29,452 nucleotides of DNA from Podochytrium sp. JEL0797 (Eukaryota; Chytridiomycota; Chytridiomycetes; Chytridiales; Chytriomycetaceae), in assembly GCA_027596195.1 (NCBI GenBank), contig JADGJG010000231.1, forward strand, positions 1-29,452, given 5' to 3'. This document shows positions 9,786 through 19,158 of the stretch, in pieces. Each line of letters starts with the position of its first letter. Positions within the stretch are counted from its first letter, which is position 1. The translations under genes were made by a program, and so were the position numbers. The notes beneath the pieces are model-generated. The model worked only from the letters and a program-made list of their open reading frames with translations. It was not told the DNA's origin and searched no databases.

Positions 9786-11085
9786 ATGGCCTCGCAGCCC
9801 ACCACCACACACACACACAGTCATACGCACACACACCACCACCACCACTACACTCGCGATGCTCCCTTCCGCGCGCAGTACTCCTCCTTCACGCCCACAC
9901 GCAGTCCCTCTCCCGACTGGAACCACCGCTCGCGCCACGCCCATCCAGGCTCCTCTGCCACGAACGCCCCAAACACCCCAACCCACACATCCCAACACAT
10001 CCCCAGAGACCCTTATGCCACGGAATCTTCCAGAGACGCCTCCTCTGCCCGCCCAACCGCCGAGCCCAACGCCCCGCTCCCAAGCACACCCAAAAGCACC
10101 GGCGACGTCGAAGATCCCAGCGACTCGGGCATCTTTGTCTCGGAAGACTGTTTCTGTCTAAACCAGATGCATCATCGTGAAACCCAGCAACACAGCTACA
10201 ACGGCCAACACGTCCCATTCCGCTCGCCCCTCGCCCCGCACCGCGACAGCTTCGTGGAGCCCCAATCTCCCGCCACCTTCTGGTCCGAACGTGAACGCGG
10301 TACCTCTGAGGCTCTCCTCGACTCGAACGCCAGCAAACGCAAACGTACCGAATACGACGCGAATTTGTGCACGAGCCTCGCGACCGAGGAGCTCTTTCGT
10401 TCAGAGCCTGTGTGTACCGCAGACGAAGAAGATCTCGTGTTGATTGAAGAGTCCGTCAGTTCCGTCTGCGAGGAAGTTGGAAACGGCCACGAATTCCACA
10501 ACGATCGTCGCGTGTTTGGCACCAAGGCCGATCTCATTCGCGAGGAGCCTTTTTTGCAGCAACGCGATGGAAACCAGTACAAGGAGATGCAGGAGCGTGA
10601 ATTCAACGAACAAGACGCATTCGGGGGTCTTCAAGAACCACTCGGTCACGAACCGGCGAACCAAGCCGACCCCACCCCCACCAACCACCACACACTCTTC
10701 ATGAACCAAGAATTCGATCGCATGGCCACCCTCGTGGCACACCTGCAGTCCGAAAACGAGTCGCTGAAGCTGCACCTCGCGTTCCCAGACTCTGTCGACG
10801 ACGAAACCGCGAATCCTCATGAAAACCCCATGACGCTCCTGCGTACTGAGGCGCGACAAATCGTTCAAGAGCTCGTGGGTGCGATTGCCAAGATTCGGGA
10901 GGGGTTCGATAAGGGACGTGCGGAAGTGGTTCAAGGTTGGGAAGTGGTGTTGTTTTTCGTGGTTCCCCTTCATTCTTTGAGATTCTCACGCGCTTTATAT
11001 TTGATTGCTATTTGCAGGAATGAATGCAGTTGCGAACGTGGAGCAGCGCTTGGAGGCCCTCGGAAGAATGTTGAGCTTCGACTGA
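9786..11085 (+). CDS. Unrecognised His/Thr-rich, coiled-coil protein
   Basis: Two exons, 9786-10935 and 11018-11085, are joined by a phase-1 intron (GTTGGG...TTGCAG) and give 405 residues. Without splicing the frame runs into a non-coding-looking stretch, while splicing gives a tidy helical end (VANVEQRLEALGRMLSFD). The N-terminus is built from CA/CCA repeats that encode Thr-His and His runs. The middle is Ser/Pro-rich and then acidic. A helical segment around 310-335 (MATLVAHLQSENESLKLHL) has leucine-zipper-like spacing, followed by a second helix near the C-terminus (LRTEARQIVQELVGAIAKI). No catalytic motif, signal peptide or membrane segment is seen. A structural or regulatory coiled-coil protein is possible; I do not recognise a family. 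Confidence 0.6.
9802..9852 (+). repeat. CA/CCA microsatellite inside coding sequence
   Basis: A run of ACC, CA and CCA repeats in the first exon of the gene at 9786 encodes the HTHSHTHTHHHHH stretch. Such repeats change length easily, so the number of N-terminal histidines probably varies between strains. Confidence 0.75.
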
Positions 11086-13097
11086 GCTTGGTGGGGTGAT
11101 TCTGTTATTTTGATTTGATTTTTGCTCGTTTTTTTTTGTTTGCTGTCTTTCGATTTATTCCTCAATCCACAATGCATAAAAGAGAAGTGGCAAGAAAGAG
11201 TTTTTTCCATCGCGTGGGGACATCCATTTCGTCGCTGTTTTCAACAAGGAAAATTCGAGAAACAAACCCCTTTTGGTCGTCATCACAATCCTGCCCTCCC
11301 TTGACCATATTTAGACGCCGCACAAGAGTTCCACAAAAATGAAGTAAGGAGGGTCTGGGGGAAGGTTTCGCAAAAAGCGTTGCCAAAGCGTAAACCTTTC
11401 GTTTTTCTTCACTCCCCGTCCATATTTAATATATATAAACGAAAATTACATTTATTTTATATTTTTGAGAAAAAATATAAATCAAATTAAAGGAACACCG
11501 TGTATAACGCCACCCCACCCCACATCCACCAACTAACGGGCAGTGGACCCACATCCCCATCACTGGGTCCCACGCTGAGTACCATGGGTGGTGAGGAATA
11601 CACTGAGAATACGTACCTTGAAAGCAGGGAATAAACTCCTGCGCGCAGGAGTTTAAGCGGCGAGGGCGGTCATGGTAAGGTTTCGGGTGACGAGGAGAAA
11701 TGTCTGCAACGGCCGAATCGCGCAAATCGTGGGAGGAGGTGGTATCGATGTGGGTCATATGTAAGTATCGTAAAGGGTTGTGTGAAAACGAAATGCTGCG
11801 CGACGCGAGTTAACAAACAAGCCTTCCTCTGCTCCCCCCCCCTCGCTCCTCGACAAAAAGAACGCTCACAGAGGTGTGTTTTCGAAGAATGTTTTTTTCG
11901 CGTTTTAGAGTTGAGAGCCCACGCAGGGAAAATGCCCGAAAATGGAGAGGCAGGCGGTCGAGAACCAAGACGCATTTATTGTAGAATCAACTGCAAATAA
12001 CATAGGAAAATAAAGGCTCTGACTCTGTTCCGACAACTATCCGTGAGTGTATCAAACGAGACTGAAATCAGAACCACTCAGGCCGAGACAGCCTTCTGGC
12101 TATCGGGACGCAGGATCCAACATCAGAACAGGTGATTCAAACGACCCACATGTCCGGTTGTTTCGCGAACTCCGTCAATGAGGTGGTTTCGGAAAAAAAC
12201 GAAACGAAAATCCGCACAGACGCATGATGGCGAATCGATCCGACAGCTACGCACTCGCCAGTAGAAGGATACAGAAACAGGAGCAGTAGGTGAGATGGAG
12301 AGAGTGCAGCGCAGTGTTGACGAAGACCAAGTGGGGTGAATGTTGATGGATCAAACACCGAAACAGGATGCCGATTCGCAATCACACGGCTCCATAAGAC
12401 TGAATTGGATGCAAACTCAATGTGAATCGCTGATGGGTTATATCCTCGCGCAAAGCCATGGCGATGTATTCAGGTCGCTCAGCATCTCTGCCGTGTTTCC
12501 CGTTCCAGTGGCTCAGTTGGAATCCGTCGCAGGGTTGTGATCACATCGATACGAGATATTGCACCAGATTGCCAGCGTCTGTTGGAAGACCAAATCGATT
12601 CACTTGGAACCATCCGCATCCAGCAAAACAAACACCGGCAAACAAATTCCGAAATTGGATCGACAGTGCCGTGGACTCGTGAAGTGCTGCTTTTTTTGTC
12701 TGAGACGCGCTGTTTGACCACGAAGGGATTGCTGGTTTGGATGCTCCGTACGTTCGAGTTTGTCGCTTTAGCGTGTCCCACCCACGCGCCGAAATGACAA
12801 ACGCAAGGCGATTTGATATCAGTGACCAATATGGAGATGATGCCGCATTCCAGGGGAGTGTTTGGTGGGGCTGAGACATGCCGGGGAGAGACTTAGCAGG
12901 TCTTTCGTCGCGATGCCACACCCAGCAGGTGGGACTCCCGTTGTCAGAGGGTTCGAGCTCACTCCCGGGAAACAATTCCGGGAAAGCGGAAGTTTCTGCA
13001 TCCGGTCGGATAGTTCGGAACGCTCCTTTTCCATCCTGCGCGGTGTTGATACGGTTTCCCCATATTCACGGAGACGAAACTCGTTGGATTCGAACAT
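11086..13097. other. About 2 kb without a recognisable gene
   Basis: The left end is the 3' region of the preceding gene and an AT-rich block (11410-11490). Further right, many short overlapping frames are open on both strands, but none shows a domain, a convincing exon chain or a consistent coding frame. A minus-strand frame from 11758 (MTHIDTTSSHDLRDSAVADI) could be a short exon, but it leads nowhere clear. The rest (about 12000-13097) may hold decayed repeat or gene sequence. A perfect palindrome lies at 11632-11655 and the inverted-repeat element begins at 13098. Confidence 0.4.
11632..11655. repeat. 24-bp perfect palindrome
   Basis: The two 12-base halves are exact reverse complements (first half TAAACTCCTGCG) with no spacer, centred between 11643 and 11644. 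It could form a cruciform or be a dimeric protein site. Nothing in the neighbourhood identifies a partner, and a palindrome of this length in 29 kb is uncommon by chance. Confidence 0.75.
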
Positions 13098-13122
13098 TAG
13101 ACAGGTTTCGCAATCGGGAAAT
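13098..13122 (+). repeat. Left terminal inverted repeat of the element
   Basis: Pairs with 13644-13668 over 25 bp with a single mismatch at position 5. The inner 20 bp are identical. TTTCCTTCG follows a few bases inside on both ends, so similarity continues past the terminal repeat with small indels. Confidence 0.85.
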
Positions 13123-13142
13123 TTGAATTTCCTTCGTTGAAT

Positions 13143-13169
13143 TTTCCTTGTGCGTTGGCCACAAGGAAA
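13143..13169. repeat. Subterminal hairpin with CCTTGTG motifs
   Basis: A 10-bp perfect stem (TTTCCTTGTG, 13143-13152, with CACAAGGAAA, 13160-13169) encloses a 7-base loop just inside the left terminal repeat. The same CCTTGTG/CACAAGG word recurs near 13203-13225 and near the right end (13602-13643). Clusters of this kind are typical transposase-binding subterminal repeats. Confidence 0.7.
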
Positions 13170-13643
13170 CTTGACTGTTCAAAATTCCTTGCCAAAAAAG
13201 CTCACAAGGAACAAAATATCCTTGTGACGAGGCCCCACTGCAACATGTCAAACAACACCCCCACCGCCTGCCACCGCCCTCGCGACTCTTCTGAGGAACC
13301 CGTAATGATTACGCCAGGTAGTTCAAGCTCGATGATGAGGTCCATGATGCTCAGTTTGTTAAAGCGGAATTGGAATTCGCAGTGGGATCGTCTAAAGCAT
13401 CGAAATCGAAGCGTGATTGTGGTATCTGGATCGCTTTGGAGCTTGTGAGTAAGGAGTGGCATCCGGCAGCCATTGCAATCAGCAGAGCGGCCTGCAAGCG
13501 GCGTTTTTTTCGCCTCCTGAGGTTGGCGACAGGTCCGACCATTGTTGATCGTGTTATTTGGAAGGATTTTTGATATTTTCTTTTTGCGAACACCATGTCA
13601 CCACAAGACATTCCTTGTGGCCACCGAAGGAAATCTCACAAGG

Positions 13644-13668
13644 ATTTCCCGATTGCGAAACCTCTCTA
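13644..13668 (-). repeat. Right terminal inverted repeat of the element
   Basis: Reverse complement of 13098-13122 with one mismatch. It ends 53 bp before the left boundary of the large tandem unit at 13722. Confidence 0.85.
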
Positions 13669-13878
13669 TTTATTCATACTTCCAGAAAATAGGGTGGGAG
13701 CAGTGGGAAGTAGCAAGAGCAAAAGAATAAAACCCGTGTGCTGGCAGCATTCCAACACATTCCCCCCCATGCCTTCTCGTAGAGAATGTTCACCGCCAGC
13801 CCACCGGGAGTACTTTTTCTAGTGATGCAGAGGTGGCGGACCTTTGCGAAGGCTTGCCACTAAGCATAACAAAAAAGT

Positions 13879-13961
13879 GATATCAAGCCAGAATTAAGCA
13901 AGTGCCAAGCCAAGTGCACAACAAAAAAAATTTGATATCAAGCCAGAATCGAGCACGTGCC
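13879..13961 (+). promoter_or_regulatory. Paired 28-bp direct repeat upstream of chitinase (copy 1)
   Basis: GATATCAAGCCAGAAT followed by a 12-base tail occurs at 13879-13906 and again at 13934-13961, 55 bp apart start to start, with 3 mismatches in 28. The second copy carries CACGTG while the first has CAAGTG. The spacing of about five helical turns would place two bound proteins on the same face. It lies 290-375 bp upstream of the chitinase start. Probable regulatory site, by inference. Confidence 0.55.
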
Positions 13962-14156
13962 GATGGGCCCAGCGTGCCACCCGCTGATCTTTCACCACCC
14001 GCTACAACGATTTGATCATGCCAGTTACGACCGCTGTTATCAGGATGTTATCAGCATGGCATTACGCAGCCGTGTGGTTTTCGAGGAAGTGTGCTTCGCG
14101 GCGAGGGAGCGATCAATTTTGCGGTCACGCACCGCAACACGTGACGGACACACGTG
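13954..14156 (+). promoter_or_regulatory. Three CACGTG boxes upstream of chitinase (copy 1)
   Basis: Palindromic CACGTG hexamers stand at 13954-13959, 14138-14143 and 14151-14156; the last two are both followed by AC. CACGTG is the core site for fungal bHLH regulators of the Pho4/Cbf1/SREBP group. All three lie within 300 bp of the chitinase ATG, and all three are conserved in the second copy although this region carries most of the inter-copy differences. A TATA-like TTTAAAAG follows at about 14199. Confidence 0.5.
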
Positions 14157-14252
14157 ACATTTGATGTCGCTTTTGGTTTGGAGCCACCTGAATCGGTTTA
14201 AAAGCGCAGGTATTCCCGCGGTGTTCATGTTCATGCGCCAACAATCTCAACA

Positions 14253-16970
14253 ATGAAACTCCTCTCCATCGTCTCGCTTGCTGTGGCGACCATTTATTCA
14301 GTCGCTGCTCTGGCCACACCACCAGTTGGCGAGGAATTCGTCGGTAAGTGAGGGAGCAACATTGATAGGCAACCGATTCTCAATTAATTTCTCAATTTCC
14401 CTGTCTCCCTTTTTTATAGGCGGCTATGTTCTGTTTGGAAACCCCAAGAAGCTCCAACTCCTCGCCGAGACCGCAGCGACTCTGCCAGTCAACCGCGTCT
14501 TTCTGTCGTTTGTCCGCCCCGACATGTACTACGTTCCAGGCTCCAACACGCTCGTCGGTGCCGGCTTGAATTACAACAACACGCAAACTGATTTCGGGTT
14601 CGCTGAGGTCAAGAAGTACGTGCAGCAGCTCCAAGCAGGGGGTGTGGAAGGTGAGAACGCTGTTGTTTCCCCAAAATCTTCGATTGACATCAACAACTCA
14701 TTCTCTTTTTTTTGTATTCAGTTTTCATCGCAATGGGTGGATGGGACTATACTTGCTGGCCATGGGCATACATGCAGGTAAATTATTTCTTCAATCTATT
14801 GATTGCAAATATTCCCTGAGATTAAAATCGGCCCACGTCTTTTCAACAGCACTCCATCTCCAACTACGGAACCACGTCACCCACCTTCCAATCCACGATC
14901 CAAAAGTACGGCGGGGGCAACGTGGCCAACTGTAACGAAGCGAACCAGTACTGTTACACCTGTGAACCCATCACGAACGGCAACACGCCCGAGTCCTTCA
15001 CCATTTTCCCGGAGCCCGAAAACAGCCCCACCTGGAAGCAAGCGCAGGCGTATGTGACGAGCAACAACAAGATGGGCGTGACGCCCGTCTGGCACCCGGA
15101 ATTGATCGGAGGCGCTTCTTATTCGACTCCTCTTAATGGCGTCGTAAAAGTGCCTGGAGATGCGACGTGGGCCAAGATGGGACGCGACCCGTACCAGGAT
15201 TTGGTGTACATGGCCAAGGACTTGGGTCTTGACGGTGTTGACATTGACGTGAGTTTGTTTTTCTTTTCAACTTAGTTCCTCGCACATTCTAATCGCAATT
15301 CCCATTTTCGAAACAGTACGAAGAGTTCTGGCACGCAGACATGTACTTTCTTTTATTATATTTTTTTATCTTTCCGTCCTGACCTCTTCAAAAGGTTCAA
15401 GGTGGATGCTTCTGCGCAAAAGAACTGTGGAAACGGGTGCACGCTGTTCCAGACTGTTTTCAAGGTGAGTTGGTGGCGGTGTGTTTGAATTTTGGAGGAG
15501 TTTGTGTTATGGTGCTAATGTTTCAAGTTTTGCAGTTCACGGCCATTCTTGAGGACCTCAGAATCAACGTCCAGAAAATCTACCCGAGCTTGAAAGTCGC
15601 AACGGCTGCCTCTGCCGCCGGCGCGTGGGCTGGCACGTGGTGGGGTGGAAACTTGAAGGGACTTACTCTCAACATGGTGCCCTCCTACCCAGACTTGGTC
15701 TCGTGGGTTGGCACTGGTGCCAACGCAGGCGGCTGGAACATTATGACCTACGACCTGTCCAACTCAACCGTCAACTGCCCCCCTGCGCCAGCCACGTGCT
15801 CCCTCGACGGACAAGTCGATTTCTACATGGCCCAGCACATTGCCGCTGGAGTGTCTGCCAACGTTGGATATGAACTCGGCACGCCCGCCTACCCCCCGTA
15901 AGTAATTGAGGATTTTCATTTTTCAAATCTTACTTCCGCACGTTCTTACCGTTTTTTTGCACAGACCCGCCGACAAAATTCACCAAATGCCCCTCTCCAA
16001 CGATCTCGCTGGTGCCATCTTGTCCAACGTGCAGCCCTACTACAAGGGTGGATTCTTTTGGGAAATGTTCAAGCCCCAAGGCTCCAACGGCGACGTTCCC
16101 GTCTCTGTCCTCGCCCAAGCCATCTGCAAAAAGATTCTTGGCGCCAACACTCCGCGTTGCTCTGGATCCATCCCCACTCTCGGCGGTCCTCCCGCTCTGC
16201 CAGGGTCTTCTGACGTTGTGAAAGTGTCGGACAAGCCAGCTGGCCCCAAACCTCTTGGCCCGCAACCCTGCGCCGCGCCTTTCGTGGCGACCCAGCAATA
16301 CACTGCCGGAAACAAGGCTTCCTTCCAGGGATACAACTACATCGTGAACTACTACCCCATCCTCGGAACGCTCCCAAACACTCCTTCGTCCGGCTGGGCC
16401 CAGCAGGGACTCTGCATCCCCACCACCGTCCCCACCGCTTCTACTGGCGTGCAACCCACCGCGGGCACAGCGGTTCCACCCGCCACGACCGCTGCCCCCC
16501 CGACGCAAGCAACGCCATGCCACCCGAGCTACGTCAAGGGCCAATCCTACAGCGCCTCCGCCCTCGTTTCTTACAACTCTGTCAACTACCAGGCCAAGTG
16601 GTGGCAATCGGGCGCCACGACGCCAGATCTTCCCGGCGACGGCGGTTGGGCCTCGCAGGGCGCTTGTTCGGGATCTGTGGCACCCAAGCCTAGCACCACC
16701 GCTCTCGCTGTTTCCACCTCAGCGGTTGTTCCCCCTCCCCAAACTACTGCCGCGGTCCAGAATACCACAGCGGTTGTTCCCCCTCCTCAAACGACTGCTG
16801 CGGTGCAGACCACCACGGCTTCCGCGCCCCAAACCACGGCTGCCGCCGGTACTTCTCCTCTTGGACAGGTCTGCACTGCTTATTCGTCTTCGCAGTGCGT
16901 GAACGGGACCATGTTCGTCTGTCTCGGGGCTGGGCCTTACACTTGGTCCGTCTGGTACAAGGGCTGCTGA
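14253..16970 (+). CDS. Secreted GH18 chitinase with C-terminal chitin-binding-type modules (copy 1)
   Basis: Eight exons (14253-14343, 14420-14650, 14722-14777, 14850-15248, 15317-15342, 15395-15464, 15536-15897, 15965-16970) give 746 residues, with GT-AG introns and matching phases throughout. Residues 1-21 are a signal peptide (MKLLSIVSLAVATIYSVAALA). The GH18 barrel shows IAMGGW (110-115) in the SxGG position, the catalytic DGVDIDYE (254-261, acid Glu261) split by intron 4, MTYD (361-364) and a barrel-end Trp (FFWEMF, 442-447). Two modules of about 50 residues (514-562 and 597-646, the second with YQAKWW) resemble CBM5/12. A Thr/Pro-rich linker leads to a four-cysteine C-terminal module (about 714-746). 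The enzyme would hydrolyse beta-1,4 GlcNAc bonds in chitin outside the cell or in the wall. The Cys-rich insert between barrel strands (around 145-165) is uncommon in GH18. Exons are assigned by eye from frame continuity. Confidence 0.88.
16722..16817 (+). repeat. Two 48-bp tandem repeats in the chitinase linker (copy 1)
   Basis: Units 16722-16769 and 16770-16817 each encode 16 residues containing AVVPPPQTTAAVQ. They lengthen the flexible, probably O-glycosylated linker ahead of the C-terminal Cys module. Confidence 0.8.
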
Positions 16971-16999
16971 AGAGAAAGAGGGTTTAATATAGAGAAAAG

Positions 17000-17026
17000 A
17001 ATAAAAGATAAGATGAATTTAATAAA
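17000..17026 (+). terminator. AATAAA polyadenylation signals after chitinase (copy 1)
   Basis: Two AATAAA hexamers (17000-17005, 17021-17026) lie 30-56 bp after the chitinase stop codon in A-rich sequence, the usual place for 3' end formation. Confidence 0.55.
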
Positions 17027-17046
17027 AGGGGAAGTTTCCAAATATT

Positions 17047-17358
17047 TTACTTTGCATCAACGTGTGTGGAAATTGATGTCCAATCAATGAACTTCGATAA
17101 TCTTTGGGCACAGCCTCTCAAATAATTCAAACTCACTGCGCATTCATCCAGCAGAATCAACGCGTTTCTCTGGTGGTAAAAATGAACTGAGGAGTCACCC
17201 GCTTCGCCCGAAGGAGAATCGTCCACGATTATCCGCTTTGGCCTTTCCGATTTCACAGTCGCGGCCATGAAAGTTCCCGCGGGTATATCTTTTTGCACAG
17301 TGTTCGCATGAAACGAGTGGGGCTCGCCATTAGGCGTCAATAATGAGAAATATTGCAA
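17047..17358 (-). CDS. Small hypothetical protein (copy 1)
   Basis: A 103-residue minus-strand frame (MQYFSLLTPNGEPHSFHANT at the N-terminus, ending in STHVDAK) fills the gap between the chitinase 3' end and the monooxygenase pseudogene. Its ATG lies 16 bp beyond the end of that pseudogene. It has mixed composition, no signal peptide and no membrane segment, and I recognise no domain. It may be a real short gene, a 3' exon of something lost, or a chance open frame. Confidence 0.3.
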   Translation of the reverse strand: MQYFSLLTPNGEPHSFHANTVQKDIPAGTFMAATVKSERPKRIIVDDSPSGEAGDSSVHFYHQRNALILLDECAVSLNYLRGCAQRLSKFIDWTSISTHVDAK

Positions 17359-17374
17359 AAATTAGAGCAGAAAT

Positions 17375-18732
17375 TCAGCTCGAATCCTGCGCAATCGCTT
17401 TCGAAACCTGTTCCGAACAGTCAATAACTTCAGGAAACTTAATCAAGTTACGAGTCAGCGCGAAAACGCAGACTCTCAACAAGAAGTGACCAAATCTGGC
17501 CCCAAATCTCGATTTCGCATAAAACCGCATCGCGAAATAGCGACTAAATTGCGAGGTTTTCGTGCCGCGCGGGACGCGGAGTCTTGAAAACAGCTCAAGC
17601 ACTTTGAACAAGTCCGACGCGCTGGGGAGCTGTTTCAACAGCTCCATCAAAATTCCAACGTCTTCAAGCCCAGTTGAAAGCCCCAACGCTGCGTTCGGCA
17701 CCATCCCATGCGCCGCGTCCCCAATCAACAAAATGCGCCCCTTGTGATATGTAGCCAAATCAGGCAAATTGTAAACACTCACGGGGGTGATTCGGTATGC
17801 CTTGCGCATCTCGACCTGATTCGCGCCAGTTTTCCAGAACGTCAGCCAACCTCGCAGAGTGTTCGGGCAGGTCATTGTACGGGCGGTAGTCTTGGGACTC
17901 TTCCGGATCGGGATCGCCAAACTTCACGGCTTGGATGGCAGCAATTTCATCCGAAACTTTGAAGACGCATACCATGTGGTTGTTCTTGCGGTCAACGTAG
18001 AACGCACACCGTTCATCAAGACGGATGTCGTGTTGCCTCAGATTGACGACGCCAATGTAGCCAATCACACCCGTGTATTGCGCCTTGAGGTCCGCGCCAA
18101 AGACTGTTCGACGCGTCGTTGAGTGAATTCGTCAGCACCAATAAGGAGGTCTCCACTGGATGAAGTTCCGTCGGCGAATTGGGCCGCGACACTGGATTCC
18201 GTGTTGACACTTGACAACAACAACGAATTGCTTGCCGATAAACGTTTGGACCCCGGCCTTGAAGGCAGTTTTGATACAGCTATCAAAATCATTCAGTCTC
18301 AGAATGGAGAACTGCAAGAATGCGAAACGTACTGTGGATCGAAGGATATGAACAAAACATTGAGTCGATGGTTCCTTATCACCACTATTGATTGCCAGTC
18401 TAATGGTCTCAGTTGAAATTGGACGCGATCCGTCGATTTTGAACCATTTGATCGTGGGTGAGGGGAGGGAGTTGGCCAAGACCTCGCCAAGCACTCCGAG
18501 CGATTTCAGCACGCGCAAGCCATGTGTTCCGACTAAAACGGTGCCTAAGCATCGGAATGAGACATCTCGCATAGATAGTCAGTCCGCGCCCACCTCCCGA
18601 TTCGCCAAAGTCGACTGCCTCATGCGGTGCACCTTGGACTTGATCATACAGAGTGCATTCGTGGCCCACTTGGCGGAGGGCAATTGCCGTAGCAGCGCCG
18701 ACGAGACCAGCTCCGGCGATAACGACTTTCAT
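17375..18732 (-). pseudogene. FAD-dependent monooxygenase pseudogene (copy 1)
   Basis: Paralogue of the plus-strand gene at 19159 with the same exon layout. The start (VVIAGAGLVGAATA) and both intron positions are kept, but the frame is broken at least four times against the intact paralogue. There is an 11-bp loss just after intron 2 (about 18265-18279), a 7-bp gain (about 18205-18235), a 1-bp loss after LLIGAD (about 18105-18140) and an 11-bp loss after LENW (about 17806-17826). Conserved blocks survive in separate frames, including GYIGVVNLRQHDIRLDERCA and LLIGDAAHGMVP. The breaks are identical in both large units, so decay came before the unit duplication. Some could in principle be spliced around, but four together make a functional enzyme unlikely. 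Confidence 0.8.
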
Positions 18733-18748
18733 GACCCAGTTCGGAGAT

Positions 18749-18898
18749 GCGAGAAAATTTGCAAAATTGAGATTCGGGCCCGGATTCAGTCACTTCTTGA
18801 AAAACTTTTTCGCACTGAAGCACGACGGGATCGAGTTTTCTGAAGTTCTAGACTGTTCGGAACAGGTTTCGAAAGCGATTGCGCAGTATTTGAGCTAA
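18749..18898 (+). pseudogene. C-terminal scrap of a monooxygenase gene, A (copy 1)
   Basis: The plus-strand frame reads ARKFAKLRFGPGFSHFLK and ends DCSEQVSKAIAQYLS with stop TAA at 18896-18898. It matches the end of the minus-strand pseudogene (FAKSRFGARFGHFLL after one adjustment, and DCSEQVSKAIAQ exactly). The downstream untranslated bases match as well. It abuts the start codon of that pseudogene in the opposite orientation. Only the last 50 or so codons of the gene are present. Confidence 0.75.
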
Positions 18899-19060
18899 AT
18901 TCGCTCTAATTTTTGCATCATTACATAAAGCTCATGCTCATGAACTAGGCAGTTTCCTGGGAGTTTCTTTCATTTTTTGACCTACATATTTTAAAATATC
19001 CGGGGTTTTAAGGTGTCGACGCCAAGTCAATGCCAAGTCGTTCAGCCCAGGCCTTCCTGA
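18899..19060. other. Spacer between the two divergent monooxygenase halves (copy 1)
   Basis: Short AT-rich spacer between scraps A and B. The first bases continue the similarity to the 3' flank of the pseudogene (TCTAATTTTTGCA). Nothing else is recognised. With the scraps on each side it must also serve as promoter region for the plus-strand monooxygenase. Confidence 0.4.
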
Positions 19061-19150
19061 TAAGTCTTGAAAAAAATGAGTTTGGAAATCCAGGCCAGAT
19101 CGATCGATGAAATAGAATCTCGATTTTGCAAATTTTCTCGCTATCTCCAA
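19061..19150 (-). pseudogene. C-terminal scrap of a monooxygenase gene, B (copy 1)
   Basis: The minus-strand frame MEIARKFAKSRFYFIDR, then GLDFQTHFF, matches scrap A at DNA level over the first 30 or so bases (GCGAGAAAATTTGCAAAAT). It then continues weakly after a short insertion. It sits directly upstream of the intact monooxygenase start codon, opposite in direction, exactly as scrap A sits beside the pseudogene. It is more decayed than A, and the far end is a judgement. Confidence 0.55.
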
Positions 19151-19158
19151 ACTGGGTC

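Larger units (their letters stand above)
13098..13668. mobile_element. Degenerate MITE-like element with PIF/Harbinger-type transposase remnant
   Basis: The element is bounded by 25-bp terminal inverted repeats at 13098-13122 and 13644-13668: TAGA, one mismatch, then 20 identical bases (AGGTTTCGCAATCGGGAAAT on the left). A TA dinucleotide stands at both outer ends. The left flank reads TTA, the target usually chosen by PIF/Harbinger elements, but the right flank reads TAT, so the target duplication is unclear. Minus-strand frames inside hold a fragment resembling the start of a DDE_Tnp_4 transposase (FDFDALDDP, then after a frameshift FRFNKLSIMDLIIELELPGV and later AVGVLFDML). The catalytic part is missing. 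CCTTGTG/CACAAGG motifs are clustered near both ends. It reads as a non-autonomous, deleted DNA transposon. The family call is moderate; the inverted-repeat structure is certain. Confidence 0.7.

Noticed and set aside
12137..12975. Several 80-144-codon frames as genes
   Set aside because: They overlap on both strands and in several frames, have no domain and no supporting splice pattern; I could not choose one over another.
13085..13097. tRNA B-box-like word (GTTCGAATCC on the minus strand)
   Set aside because: No A box, anticodon arm or pairing acceptor stem is found at the required distance; the sequence continues into the terminal inverted repeat of the transposon remnant.
13879..13961. 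CRISPR-like repeat-spacer-repeat
   Set aside because: Only two repeats with three mismatches, in a eukaryotic promoter region; a regulatory duplication explains it better.
15930..16607. 225-codon minus-strand frame inside the chitinase
   Set aside because: It is a shadow of the last chitinase exon, whose GC-rich third positions keep the reverse frame open; it shows no domain.
18653..18748. Plus-strand start of an 81-codon protein ending in scrap A
   Set aside because: The first 32 or so codons are the antisense of the monooxygenase N-terminus; only the tail is homologous to a protein end.
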